DNA of 24,024 bases from an uncultured Campylobacteraceae bacterium (lineage in GTDB: Bacteria; Campylobacterota; Campylobacteria; Campylobacterales; Arcobacteraceae). Location: assembly GCA_913057765.1 (NCBI GenBank), contig CAJXPH010000012.1:1-24024 (forward strand), written 5' to 3'. The notes below the pieces were generated by a model that searched no databases, was not told the DNA's origin, and saw only the letters and a list, made by a program, of their open reading frames with translations. Each line of letters starts with the position of its first letter. Position 1 is the first letter of the stretch. The position numbers and the translations under genes are program-made. This document shows positions 17,116 to 24,024 of this stretch, one piece after another.

Positions 17116-18402
17116 TTATTTACCTGTATATAATTGTCTAGGTCTTGCAATTTTTGCAGTTGGATCTTGTTTTAACTCAGACCATTGAGTAATCCATCCT
17201 ACTGTTCTACCTATAACAAAGATTGGTGTAAACATCTCTACTGGAATTTTAAGAGCTGTTAAAATTACACCTGAATAGAAGTCAATATTTGGATACAACC
17301 CTCTATCTTTAAAGTAATCGTCAGCTAATGCTGCTTCTTCAACTGCTTGAGCAATATCTAAAAGTTCAGAATCAAGATTTAATTCAGCTCTTAATTGTTT
17401 TTGTAAACCTCTTAATGATTCAGCTCTTGGATCTCTATTTTTATAAACTCTATGTCCGAATCCCATAAGTCTAAATGGATCATTTCTATCTTTAGCTTTT
17501 GCAATATAAGTTGGTACGTTTTTAACATCACCAATTAATCTTAATTGATCCATCACTTTTTCATTAGCACCACCATGAGCAGAACCCCATAATGCAGCAA
17601 TTCCTGAAGCAATAGATACATATGGATGTGCTTCAGTTGAACCAACTGCTCTTACTGTAGTTGTAGATGCATTTTGTTCGTGATCAGCATGAAGTGTAAA
17701 GATTGCATCAAGTGCATCAACTTCTACTTGTTTAATATCTTCTGATAATCCATTTCCTAGATTTTTCATCTTTCCACCAGGATATGCTCTCATCATGTAT
17801 AAGAAGTTTTCAGTGAAGTATCTATCTACATCTGGGTAAATCATTGGAATACCAAGAGAGTTTCTATAAGCCATTGCCGCCATTGTTGGCATTTTTGCAA
17901 TAATTCTTCTTCTCATTTCTTTAAATGCATCTTCATCTTCTAAACTTACGTGATCTTTATAGATAGTTGCAAGAGACATAGTTGCCGCACCAAGTGTTGC
18001 CATTGGGTGTGCACCATCAGGCATTGCATCAAAAATTCTAATTACTGCTTCGTGTAAGAAAGATCTATGTCTAATTTCTAAGTCGAAACCTTTTGACTCT
18101 TCTTCATTAGGAAGTCTACCTCTCATTAAAAGATAACAAACATCCATGTATGAGTGTTTTCCTGCTAGATCTTGGATTAAATATCCTCTGTGTCTTAATT
18201 CAGAGTTTTCTCCATCTATAAAAGTGATTTTAGAATCACAAGATGCAGTAGAAGTATAACCAGGATCATAAGTAAACATACCTGAATCTTTATAGAAAGA
18301 TCTGATATCAACTACATCAGGTCCTCTAGTTCCACTGATAATATCGTACTCAAATGATTTACCATCTCTGTTATCTGTTAACGTAAAAGTATTTTTCGCC
18401 AT
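17116..18402 (-). CDS. gltA: Citrate synthase, type II
   Basis: Citrate synthase condenses acetyl-CoA and oxaloacetate at the entry to the TCA cycle. In 428 residues the catalytic triad is H276 (GSAHGGAN), H317 (GFGHRVYKNRDPR) and D374 (NIDFYSG), matching E. coli H264, H305 and D362. The N-terminal domain of about 60 residues before HRGYLI and the length are those of the hexameric Gram-negative type, a class often inhibited by NADH; inhibition here is inference. Methylcitrate synthases are shorter and lack this N-terminal part. The gene lies inside the complex I operon: 18 bp after the nuoF stop and 36 bp before nuoG, same strand, with an AAGGAG ribosome binding site and no terminator or obvious promoter on either side. 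It should be co-transcribed with complex I. Confidence 0.96.
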   Translation of the reverse strand: MAKNTFTLTDNRDGKSFEYDIISGTRGPDVVDIRSFYKDSGMFTYDPGYTSTASCDSKITFIDGENSELRHRGYLIQDLAGKHSYMDVCYLLMRGRLPNEEESKGFDLEIRHRSFLHEAVIRIFDAMPDGAHPMATLGAATMSLATIYKDHVSLEDEDAFKEMRRRIIAKMPTMAAMAYRNSLGIPMIYPDVDRYFTENFLYMMRAYPGGKMKNLGNGLSEDIKQVEVDALDAIFTLHADHEQNASTTTVRAVGSTEAHPYVSIASGIAALWGSAHGGANEKVMDQLRLIGDVKNVPTYIAKAKDRNDPFRLMGFGHRVYKNRDPRAESLRGLQKQLRAELNLDSELLDIAQAVEEAALADDYFKDRGLYPNIDFYSGVILTALKIPVEMFTPIFVIGRTVGWITQWSELKQDPTAKIARPRQLYTGK

Positions 18403-18420
18403 ATTTTCTCCTTTTTTAAA

Positions 18421-19680
18421 TTAGTTTTTGAATTGTGCTTCAAATTCATGTCTGTACTTTTGTAGAATACTCTTGATGATGTCTTTCACAGCCGGCGCGA
18501 ATACACAAACAGTTTTACCATTCATAGTTTCACAAACATCAAGAATTGTTTCTAAGTCAGCACTAGAACCTTCCCCATCTAAAACTTTTTTGATAATTTT
18601 ATCAATCCATCCCGTACCCTCTCTACAAGGTGTACATTGTCCACAAGACTCATGGTGATAAAATTCAATTAAGTTTTTAGCCACGTCAACCATAGAAACA
18701 CCTTCTGGAATGATCATCATTCCTCCTGTTCCTAATGTTGAACCAATATCCCACATAGATTCATAATCTAAGTAAGCTTTTTCAACTTCTTCGGCGGTTA
18801 AAATAGGGCATGATGCACCACCAGGGATTACAGCTTTAAGCTTTAATCCGTCTTTCATACCCCCTCCGATTTCATTGATTACATCTATCATTTTATTACC
18901 ATAAGGCATTTCATAAACACCCGGATTTTTAACAGGACCACTCATTGCAAATAGCATTGTTCCAGGAGCTTTCTCTGTCCCATATTTTGTATATGATTCA
19001 TAACCATTTAATACTATATTTGGAACTGAAGCAATTGTTTCAACATTGTTAACTGTTGCTGGCATATCGTAGAACCATTCACATTCTTTACCATGAGGTT
19101 TAAGTCTTGGATGGCCTCTTTTACCTTCAATTGATTCAATAAGGGCAGATTTTTCACCACAAATATATGCCCCACCACCTCTATGTACAGTGATATCCAT
19201 TGCATAATCATATTTATTCATAACTTTTGGCCCAATGATTCCCGCTTCGTAAGCTTCTTCAATGGCATTATTTAATTGATCAATAAAAAATTTATATTCA
19301 CCTCTAATATAAATAAATGACTCATGTGCACCAATTGCATATGATGAACAAATTATTCCTTCAATTAATAGGTGTGGATCGTATTGAAAAAGTTGTCTAT
19401 CTTTAAAAGTTCCAGGTTCTGATTCATCCCCATTACAAATTAAGTATCTAGGTCTTTCATCTACTGGTGGCATAAGTTTCCATTTTGGTCCACAAGCGGC
19501 ACCTCCACCACCTTTCCCTCTTAGACCTGATTTACATACTTCTTCTGTAACATCAGCAGGATCCATAGTAAAAAGTTTATCAATAGATTCATATGCTCCA
19601 TGTTTTAAAGCAACTTCTAATTTATGAGAATCTGGGATGTCAAATTTTTTACTTACAATTTTTACAATATCTGCAGCCAT
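18421..19680 (-). CDS. nuoF: Complex I FMN subunit NuoF with an altered nucleotide pocket
   Basis: NuoF normally binds FMN and NADH and starts electron transfer. The 419 residues carry the N3 cluster ligands C346, C349, C352 (ESCGQCTPCREG) and C392, the NGDESEPGTFKDR segment at 83-95 (E88 equals E. coli E95), and a glycine-rich FMN loop at 55-64. Several nucleotide-contact residues differ from E. coli and Thermus. YICGEET is YICGEKS, so E. coli E183 is K177. The loop GGAGF-S/P-TG is GGGGAACG, so the adenine-stacking Phe is A61. A second stacking Phe of Thermus is L69 (also Leu in E. coli). PPF is PHG, so the third Phe is G197. The lysine of PRLKP (K194) is kept. The fold and redox role are secure; the donor may be NADPH or a protein or other carrier rather than NADH. 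It overlaps nuoE by one base. Confidence 0.93.
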   Translation of the reverse strand: MAADIVKIVSKKFDIPDSHKLEVALKHGAYESIDKLFTMDPADVTEEVCKSGLRGKGGGGAACGPKWKLMPPVDERPRYLICNGDESEPGTFKDRQLFQYDPHLLIEGIICSSYAIGAHESFIYIRGEYKFFIDQLNNAIEEAYEAGIIGPKVMNKYDYAMDITVHRGGGAYICGEKSALIESIEGKRGHPRLKPHGKECEWFYDMPATVNNVETIASVPNIVLNGYESYTKYGTEKAPGTMLFAMSGPVKNPGVYEMPYGNKMIDVINEIGGGMKDGLKLKAVIPGGASCPILTAEEVEKAYLDYESMWDIGSTLGTGGMMIIPEGVSMVDVAKNLIEFYHHESCGQCTPCREGTGWIDKIIKKVLDGEGSSADLETILDVCETMNGKTVCVFAPAVKDIIKSILQKYRHEFEAQFKN

Positions 19681-20156
19681 TATTTACATCCTTCTATGAT
19701 AGTTTTTAATTTATCTACAGTTAGATTCTCATGATATGTATGGTTTAACGCAATCATTGGAGCACCACCACAAGCACCTTGACATTCAACTTCACTTAAA
19801 TGGAATCTTCCATCTTCAGATGTTTGACCAGGTTCAATACCAATTGTTTCTTTAATAAATTTTTTAAGTTCTGGCGCACCCATAAGCATACAAGATAGAG
19901 TTTTACAAAGCTCGATATGGTATGTTCCAATTGGCTTTAAATTGAACATTGTATAAAACGTTGCAAATTCGTATACTTGTATTGGTGTTTTATTTAATTT
20001 ATCTGCAACAAAAATCATTGCATCTGGGCTAACCCAACCTTCTTGCTCTTGAACTAACCATAAAGCAGGAAGCATCATCGCGTCAATTTTTGGATATTTT
20101 TTTGCGATTCTTTGGAACTCTTTTTCTTTTTCTTCTGTATATATAAATTTACTCAT
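19680..20156 (-). CDS. nuoE: Complex I [2Fe-2S] subunit NuoE
   Basis: NuoE is a thioredoxin-fold subunit beside NuoF that holds cluster N1a. Of 158 residues, the ligands are C84, C89, C125 and C129 in CKTLSC and CQGACGGAP. The N-terminal helical part includes the ALWLVQEQEGWVSP segment (31-44) typical of the family. ATG 20154-20156 overlaps the nuoCD stop by one base, and the stop overlaps nuoF. Campylobacter and Helicobacter lack NuoE and NuoF, so its presence separates this organism from them. Confidence 0.96.
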   Translation of the reverse strand: MSKFIYTEEKEKEFQRIAKKYPKIDAMMLPALWLVQEQEGWVSPDAMIFVADKLNKTPIQVYEFATFYTMFNLKPIGTYHIELCKTLSCMLMGAPELKKFIKETIGIEPGQTSEDGRFHLSEVECQGACGGAPMIALNHTYHENLTVDKLKTIIEGCK

Positions 20157-21790
20157 TATCTATCAAACTCCCCTGCAATAAAGTTCATACTTGCCATCGT
20201 AACAACAGCATCAGCTAACATATTACCTTCTACAATTCTTGCATATGCACCAAGTGCATAATAACAAGGTGGTCTACATTTAACTTTGTAAGGTGTTCCT
20301 GTTCCATCACTTGTAATATGAAAACCTAATTCACCATTTCCTGCTTCTGTTGCAGAGTAAAATTCACCTTTAGGAACTTTAATTCCTTCAAATGTAAGTT
20401 TAAACTGATTCATTAAACCTTCGATATTTCCATAAACATCATTTTTAGATGGTAAGAAAATTGCTGGATGTTGAACATTTATTTCACCATCTGGCATTTC
20501 TTTCATCGCTTGTCTAATAATTTTCATAGATTGTCTCATCTCTTCAAATCTACACATGAATCTGTCATAAACATCTCCTTGTGAACCGATAACTACATCA
20601 AAATCAAAGTTTTCATATCCATAATATGGAGCATCTTTTCTTAGGTCAAAAGGAACTCCTGCTGCTCTTAAGTTAACACCAGTAATTCCAGCATCAAGTG
20701 CGAAGTCAGCTTTTATAACACCAACATCTTGCGTTCTGTCGTGGAATATTCTATTATGTTCAACTAAAGATAATGAGTCTTCGATAGCTTTTTCAACATC
20801 TTTAAGTACATCTTCTAAATCAGTTTCAAATCCATCGTATAAATCATATTCTAATCCACCAATTCTTGTATATGAATTAGTTAATCTAGCACCTGTTAAT
20901 TTTGAAAATAAATCGTAAGCTTTGTCTCTTGGAGCAAAAATATACCAGAAGTTTGTAAGTCCACCAAGGTCAACCATATTTGCAGCGTTACAAACTATAT
21001 GATCTGTAATTCTACTTAATTCACCAATAACTATTCTGATCATTTTTGCTCTTGGCGTAATGTCTATACCTAACATATCTTCAACTGCTTTAGAATAACC
21101 AATATTGTTAAGCATTGCAGAACAGTAGTTCAATCTATCAGTATATGGAATAACCTGAGAGTAACTATGGTTTTCACATGATTTTTCAAATCCTCTGTGT
21201 AAGTAACCAATTTCTGTAACACAAGCAGTAATTGTTTCACCTTCCATTGCCACAAAATTCCTAATCGTACCATGAGAAGCAGGATGTGATGGCCCAACAT
21301 TTAGCATCATTAAATCTTCTAATTCCGAATCTTTATAACCATACTTTTTAAGTAGGGGAGTCATCTCATCCATTAAATCTTCAGTTTCTGTACAGATTTG
21401 ACCTTTTGTGATTTCATAATCTTTTCTCATTGGGTGTCCAACAAATTGATGGTGATTAAGAATTCTTTTTAAGTTTGGATGACCTTTAAATCTAATACCA
21501 TATTGATCAAATACTTCTCTTTCTCCCCAATCTGCAGCGAAGAATATATCAGTAATCGAATCAACTTCTAAAGTATTATCATCAACATAAGCTTTAATAG
21601 TTAAATGTTTTTTAAAATTACTTGTTCTTAAAATATAAACTACTGCAAATCTAGAAGGGACAATGTCTGGATATTCTGAAAAATCAATTGCCGTAACATC
21701 TAATAAAAGTGTGTAGTCTTCTTCATTTTTTAATCTTGATATTGTTGATTTTATTTCACTTGCATCAATTAGCATATCAGGTTTAAGCAT
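20156..21790 (-). CDS. nuoCD: Complex I fused NuoC-NuoD subunit
   Basis: Residues 1-130 are a NuoC domain ending in the signature ERE (90-92), FDQYGIRFKGHPNLKRIL and GHPMRKDY (118-125). Residues about 155-544 are NuoD, with GPSHPASHGTIR (166-177), GYLHRGFEK (195-203) and the C-terminal GEFDR. NuoD lines the quinone-reduction chamber together with NuoB and NuoH; NuoC supports it. The join is in a single open frame with no stop or frameshift. The NuoC part is short at its N-terminus compared with E. coli NuoCD (about 600 residues). It overlaps nuoB by 8 bp and nuoE by one base. Confidence 0.96.
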   Translation of the reverse strand: MLKPDMLIDASEIKSTISRLKNEEDYTLLLDVTAIDFSEYPDIVPSRFAVVYILRTSNFKKHLTIKAYVDDNTLEVDSITDIFFAADWGEREVFDQYGIRFKGHPNLKRILNHHQFVGHPMRKDYEITKGQICTETEDLMDEMTPLLKKYGYKDSELEDLMMLNVGPSHPASHGTIRNFVAMEGETITACVTEIGYLHRGFEKSCENHSYSQVIPYTDRLNYCSAMLNNIGYSKAVEDMLGIDITPRAKMIRIVIGELSRITDHIVCNAANMVDLGGLTNFWYIFAPRDKAYDLFSKLTGARLTNSYTRIGGLEYDLYDGFETDLEDVLKDVEKAIEDSLSLVEHNRIFHDRTQDVGVIKADFALDAGITGVNLRAAGVPFDLRKDAPYYGYENFDFDVVIGSQGDVYDRFMCRFEEMRQSMKIIRQAMKEMPDGEINVQHPAIFLPSKNDVYGNIEGLMNQFKLTFEGIKVPKGEFYSATEAGNGELGFHITSDGTGTPYKVKCRPPCYYALGAYARIVEGNMLADAVVTMASMNFIAGEFDR

Positions 21791-22298
21791 CTAAAATCCC
21801 CTTAAAATTTGTAGCTCTTTCTTTAATAATTGATTCATCATAAGATTTCTCTTGAATTCTCATAATTGCATCTAAAACAGCTTCAGGTCTTGGAGGACAA
21901 CCTGCTATATATTCATCTACGGGAATAACTTCATCTATCCCTTGTAGTGTTGTATAGTTATCATAGAAACCACCAGAAGATGCACATGCACCCATAGAAA
22001 TAACCCATTTTGGTTCACACATTTGGTCCCAGATTTTCTTTAAAACTGGAGCTTGTTTGTATGAGATTGTTCCTGCTACGATAAGTAAATCTGCTTGTCT
22101 TGGAGAGAATCTTACAACTTCTGCTCCAAATCTTGAAATGTCATATTTTGCTGCTGCAACTGACATAAATTCAATACCACAACATGCTGTACCAAATGCC
22201 ATTGGCCACATTGAATATGATCTTGCCCAGTTAATTGCTTGGTCAAGTTTTGTAGTAACTATTGAGTCACCTAAATTAGCTTCAGCGCCTAATCCCAT
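21783..22298 (-). CDS. nuoB: Complex I N2-cluster subunit NuoB
   Basis: NuoB holds cluster N2, which reduces quinone. In 171 residues the unusual tandem cysteine pair is C39-C40 (FGTACCGIEF), followed by C105 (GACASSGG) and C134 (AGCPPRPEA). Conserved residues next to the quinone site (MSVAAAKYDISRFG, 45-58) are present. Its ATG (22296-22298) lies inside the end of nuoA, a 10-bp overlap. Ordinary length, intact. Confidence 0.97.
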   Translation of the reverse strand: MGLGAEANLGDSIVTTKLDQAINWARSYSMWPMAFGTACCGIEFMSVAAAKYDISRFGAEVVRFSPRQADLLIVAGTISYKQAPVLKKIWDQMCEPKWVISMGACASSGGFYDNYTTLQGIDEVIPVDEYIAGCPPRPEAVLDAIMRIQEKSYDESIIKERATNFKGILDA

Positions 22299-22651
22299 GA
22301 TAATGCCTTTTTCTTATACATATAAATTAATCCTGCAAAAAGAAGTCCAATAAATATGAACATTTTAATAAGACCACCGTATCCAAGTTCTAAAATATTA
22401 ATTGCCCAAGGGAACATAAAAATAATTTCTACATCAAATAACAAGAATCCTATTGCTACTAAGTAGAACTTAACTGAGAATCTTATATTAGTATTTCCAA
22501 TTGGATTGGTTACACCACTTTCGTAAACTGTGTTTTTTAATTTGTCGTCTTTCTTATTTGGTCCAAGGTATTTAGTTAGTAAGAATACTCCTACTAAAAT
22601 AAATGCAATTGAAACAAAGATTACAGACGAAAGAATTAGATGTGTTGACAT
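22289..22651 (-). CDS. nuoA: Complex I membrane subunit NuoA
   Basis: This is the first gene of the operon. The 120 residues form three membrane helices. The conserved matrix-side loop has YESG at 43-46, and the acidic helix motif FDVE at 72-75 (D73, E75) leads into IIFMFPWA. NuoA sits beside NuoH at the quinone tunnel. The ribosome binding site is weak (GGGATAG before ATG 22649-22651). A good -10 box lies 32 bp upstream, so the leader is short. Confidence 0.96.
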   Translation of the reverse strand: MSTHLILSSVIFVSIAFILVGVFLLTKYLGPNKKDDKLKNTVYESGVTNPIGNTNIRFSVKFYLVAIGFLLFDVEIIFMFPWAINILELGYGGLIKMFIFIGLLFAGLIYMYKKKALSWD

Positions 22652-22682
22652 AATCTATCCCATATATTTAATTGTTTTGATG

Positions 22683-22688
22683 ATTATA
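22683..22688 (-). promoter_or_regulatory. Candidate -10 box of the nuo operon
   Basis: The minus strand reads TATAAT, preceded directly by TTG, 31 nt before the nuoA start codon. This predicts a leader of roughly 25 nt. There is no recognisable -35 hexamer, as is common in Campylobacterota. An inverted pair ATGTG/CACAT (22716-22720 and 22733-22737, 12 bp between arms) lies about 50 bp upstream of the predicted start and might bind a regulator. Confidence 0.5.
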
Positions 22689-22750
22689 CAATAATATGAG
22701 TTACGAAATGGTCATATGTGATATTAAAGTGACACATTATTTTTAAGTTG

Positions 22751-22772
22751 AGAAGAATAGTAATACTCTTCT
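22751..22772 (-). terminator. Weak hairpin after the PLP-enzyme gene
   Basis: AGAAGA (22751-22756) pairs with TCTTCT (22767-22772), with two more pairs past a mismatch and a 4-nt loop. It lies 9 nt beyond the stop of the upstream gene. The T-tract is on the plus-strand side, so on the minus strand it lacks a good T-run and may be a poor terminator. Whether transcripts run through into nuoA is unclear. Confidence 0.3.
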
Positions 22773-22781
22773 TTTTTAGTT

Positions 22782-23936
22782 CTAGAATTCTGTAACTATT
22801 TTACTCAAAGCTTTTTCTAGATTTACTTTTGGTAAAGCACAATTAAGCCTAAAGAATCCCTTACCTTCGGTACCAAAAGAGGTACCATCATTAAGTGCTA
22901 TTTTAGAATTCTCGAGTAACTTTTGTTTTACTTTTGCATGTGAAATAGAATAATTTTTAAAGCTAAACCAAAGTAAATATGTAGATTCTGGCTCTATAAA
23001 AATAATTTTTGAGTTATTATTTTCTAAATATTGTTTCGTGAATTTTATATTTAAGTTTAAATACTGTAATAAACTTTCTAACCATTTTTCACCAAATTCA
23101 TATGCTGATTCTAATGCTGTAAATCCAAATACATTAATAGAATTAAGCTCTCGTTTTTTTATAATCTCATTGAAAGTATCAAGAATCTTTTTATTTTCAC
23201 TGATTGCATATGCACAATTTAATCCAGCAATATTAAATGTTTTCCCAGGAGAATTTAGCGTTAATGTGATGTCTGAAATTTCTTTTGAAATTGATGCAAG
23301 AGGGGTGAATTTTTTAAATACGATATCTGCATGGATTTCATCAGAAATGATAATAATATTGTTTTTAATACAAATCTCAGATAGTTTAATTAGCTCTTCT
23401 TTTGTCCAAACCCTTCCAACTGGATTATGAGGAGAACAAAGGGCTAATATTTTTGTTTTAGGAGTAATTTTAGATTTTAAATCATCTAAATCCATTGTAT
23501 AATGTCCATTCTCTTCTTTTAATGGATTTGTAACTAATATTCTTTTATTCTCTTTTACACTTTTAAATAATGGAAAATAAACTGGTGTTTGAACTATAAT
23601 TTCATCACCTTCGTTACTAAATGCTTCAATTGTTGCAGAATATGCAGGTACAACACCATTGACAAATGAAATCGAATTTGTTTGTATTTGCCAATTATGT
23701 CTTTCTTTCATCCATTGTTGAACTAAGAAGAAAGTTTTTTCACTGGCTTTTGCATATCCATATATACCATGTTGAGCTCTTTTAATAATTGCATCGTTTA
23801 TTACCTTTGGAGTTTTAAAATCCATATCTGCAACCCATAAAGGCTGAAGATCATCTTTACCAAAATAAGCATCTAAAGCATCATATTTAACACAACTAGT
23901 ATTTTTTCTATCAATAATTTCATCAAAATTATACAT
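22782..23936 (-). CDS. MalY/PatB-family PLP enzyme (putative cystathionine beta-lyase/aminotransferase)
   Basis: This is a fold-type I PLP enzyme of 384 residues, full family length. The PLP lysine is K232 in NSPGKTFNIAGL. D199 in SDEIHAD contacts the pyridine nitrogen, N171 lies in SPHNPVGR, and R363 in FFRLNCA binds the substrate carboxylate. The N-terminal LWVADMDF (33-40) and GIYGYA (57-62) are typical of the MalY/PatB subgroup, whose members often cleave the C-S bond of cystathionine or cysteine conjugates. Substrate cannot be read from sequence, and a plain aminotransferase role is possible. Its ATG (23934-23936) has only a weak ribosome binding site, and its promoter region is cut by the contig end at 23973. 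It shows no functional link to complex I and is probably a separate transcription unit. Confidence 0.9.
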   Translation of the reverse strand: MYNFDEIIDRKNTSCVKYDALDAYFGKDDLQPLWVADMDFKTPKVINDAIIKRAQHGIYGYAKASEKTFFLVQQWMKERHNWQIQTNSISFVNGVVPAYSATIEAFSNEGDEIIVQTPVYFPLFKSVKENKRILVTNPLKEENGHYTMDLDDLKSKITPKTKILALCSPHNPVGRVWTKEELIKLSEICIKNNIIIISDEIHADIVFKKFTPLASISKEISDITLTLNSPGKTFNIAGLNCAYAISENKKILDTFNEIIKKRELNSINVFGFTALESAYEFGEKWLESLLQYLNLNIKFTKQYLENNNSKIIFIEPESTYLLWFSFKNYSISHAKVKQKLLENSKIALNDGTSFGTEGKGFFRLNCALPKVNLEKALSKIVTEF

Positions 23937-23973
23937 ATTATTTCACTTTTTATTAAAATTGATACATCATATA

Positions 23974-24024
23974 CTGTCTCTTATACACATCTGACGCTGC
24001 CGACGAAGAGGATAGTGTAGATCT
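23974..24024 (-). other. Nextera adapter, i5 index and P5 start (sequencing artefact)
   Basis: Bases 23974-24006 are the exact reverse complement of the Nextera Read 1 adapter. Bases 24007-24014 (AGAGGATA) are the reverse complement of the index at base 1-8. Bases 24015-24024 (GTGTAGATCT) begin the reverse complement of the Illumina P5 primer. Genomic sequence ends at 23973. Confidence 0.98.

Noticed and set aside
17116..18402. Methylcitrate synthase (PrpC) instead of GltA
   Set aside because: Length, the N-terminal domain and the motif set match type II citrate synthase, and no other propionate-pathway gene is nearby.
1..24024. 41-bp terminal inverted repeat suggesting a transposon or linear element
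   Set aside because: The repeats are exact Nextera adapter plus index sequence, and no transposase gene is present.

Overview
This window is an AT-rich contig, not a complete replicon. Every gene I can support lies on the minus strand, packed with 1-10 bp overlaps or very short gaps. Protein content points to Campylobacterota, most likely an Arcobacter-like lineage. The evidence is a Wolinella-type frdCAB fumarate reductase with its di-haem cytochrome b, a pair of dynamin-like GTPases directly after frdB (the same neighbourhood I recall from Campylobacter jejuni Cj0408-Cj0412), and a full nuoA-N set with nuoE and nuoF, which Campylobacter and Helicobacter lack. The first 41 and last 51 bases are Illumina Nextera adapter and index, not genome, so both ends are artificial and the leftmost gene is cut.

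Layout, in the direction of transcription (high to low coordinates): a MalY/PatB-type PLP enzyme (22782-23936); a short intergenic with a good -10 box; the complex I operon nuoA-B-CD-E-F-gltA-G-H-I-J-K-L-M-N (22651 to 8165), with a citrate synthase gene between nuoF and nuoG; a terminator and a 223-bp intergenic with direct repeats and a candidate promoter; frdC-A-B (7941 to 4437); a hairpin pair ending in a strong intrinsic terminator; then two dynamin-like GTPase genes joined by an ATGA overlap (4272 down to the cut end at 42).

Together the genes encode most of an electron transport chain. Complex I feeds electrons into the quinone pool and pumps protons, the menaquinol:fumarate reductase takes electrons out (or runs as succinate dehydrogenase), and citrate synthase links the TCA cycle to complex I dosage. 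The dynamin pair probably remodels or tethers membranes. No tRNA, rRNA, CRISPR array, insertion sequence or phage gene was seen, and no gap exceeds 300 bp.

The observation most worth following is in NuoF. Residues that in well-studied complex I hold NADH are replaced: the glutamate that discriminates against NADPH is a lysine (K177), and the three phenylalanines around the adenine are Ala, Leu and Gly. FMN-loop glycines, iron-sulfur cysteines and other contacts remain. This suggests a complex I whose electron donor is not plain NADH. NuoH (about 80 extra residues, two extra predicted membrane helices) and NuoG (478 residues) are also non-canonical.
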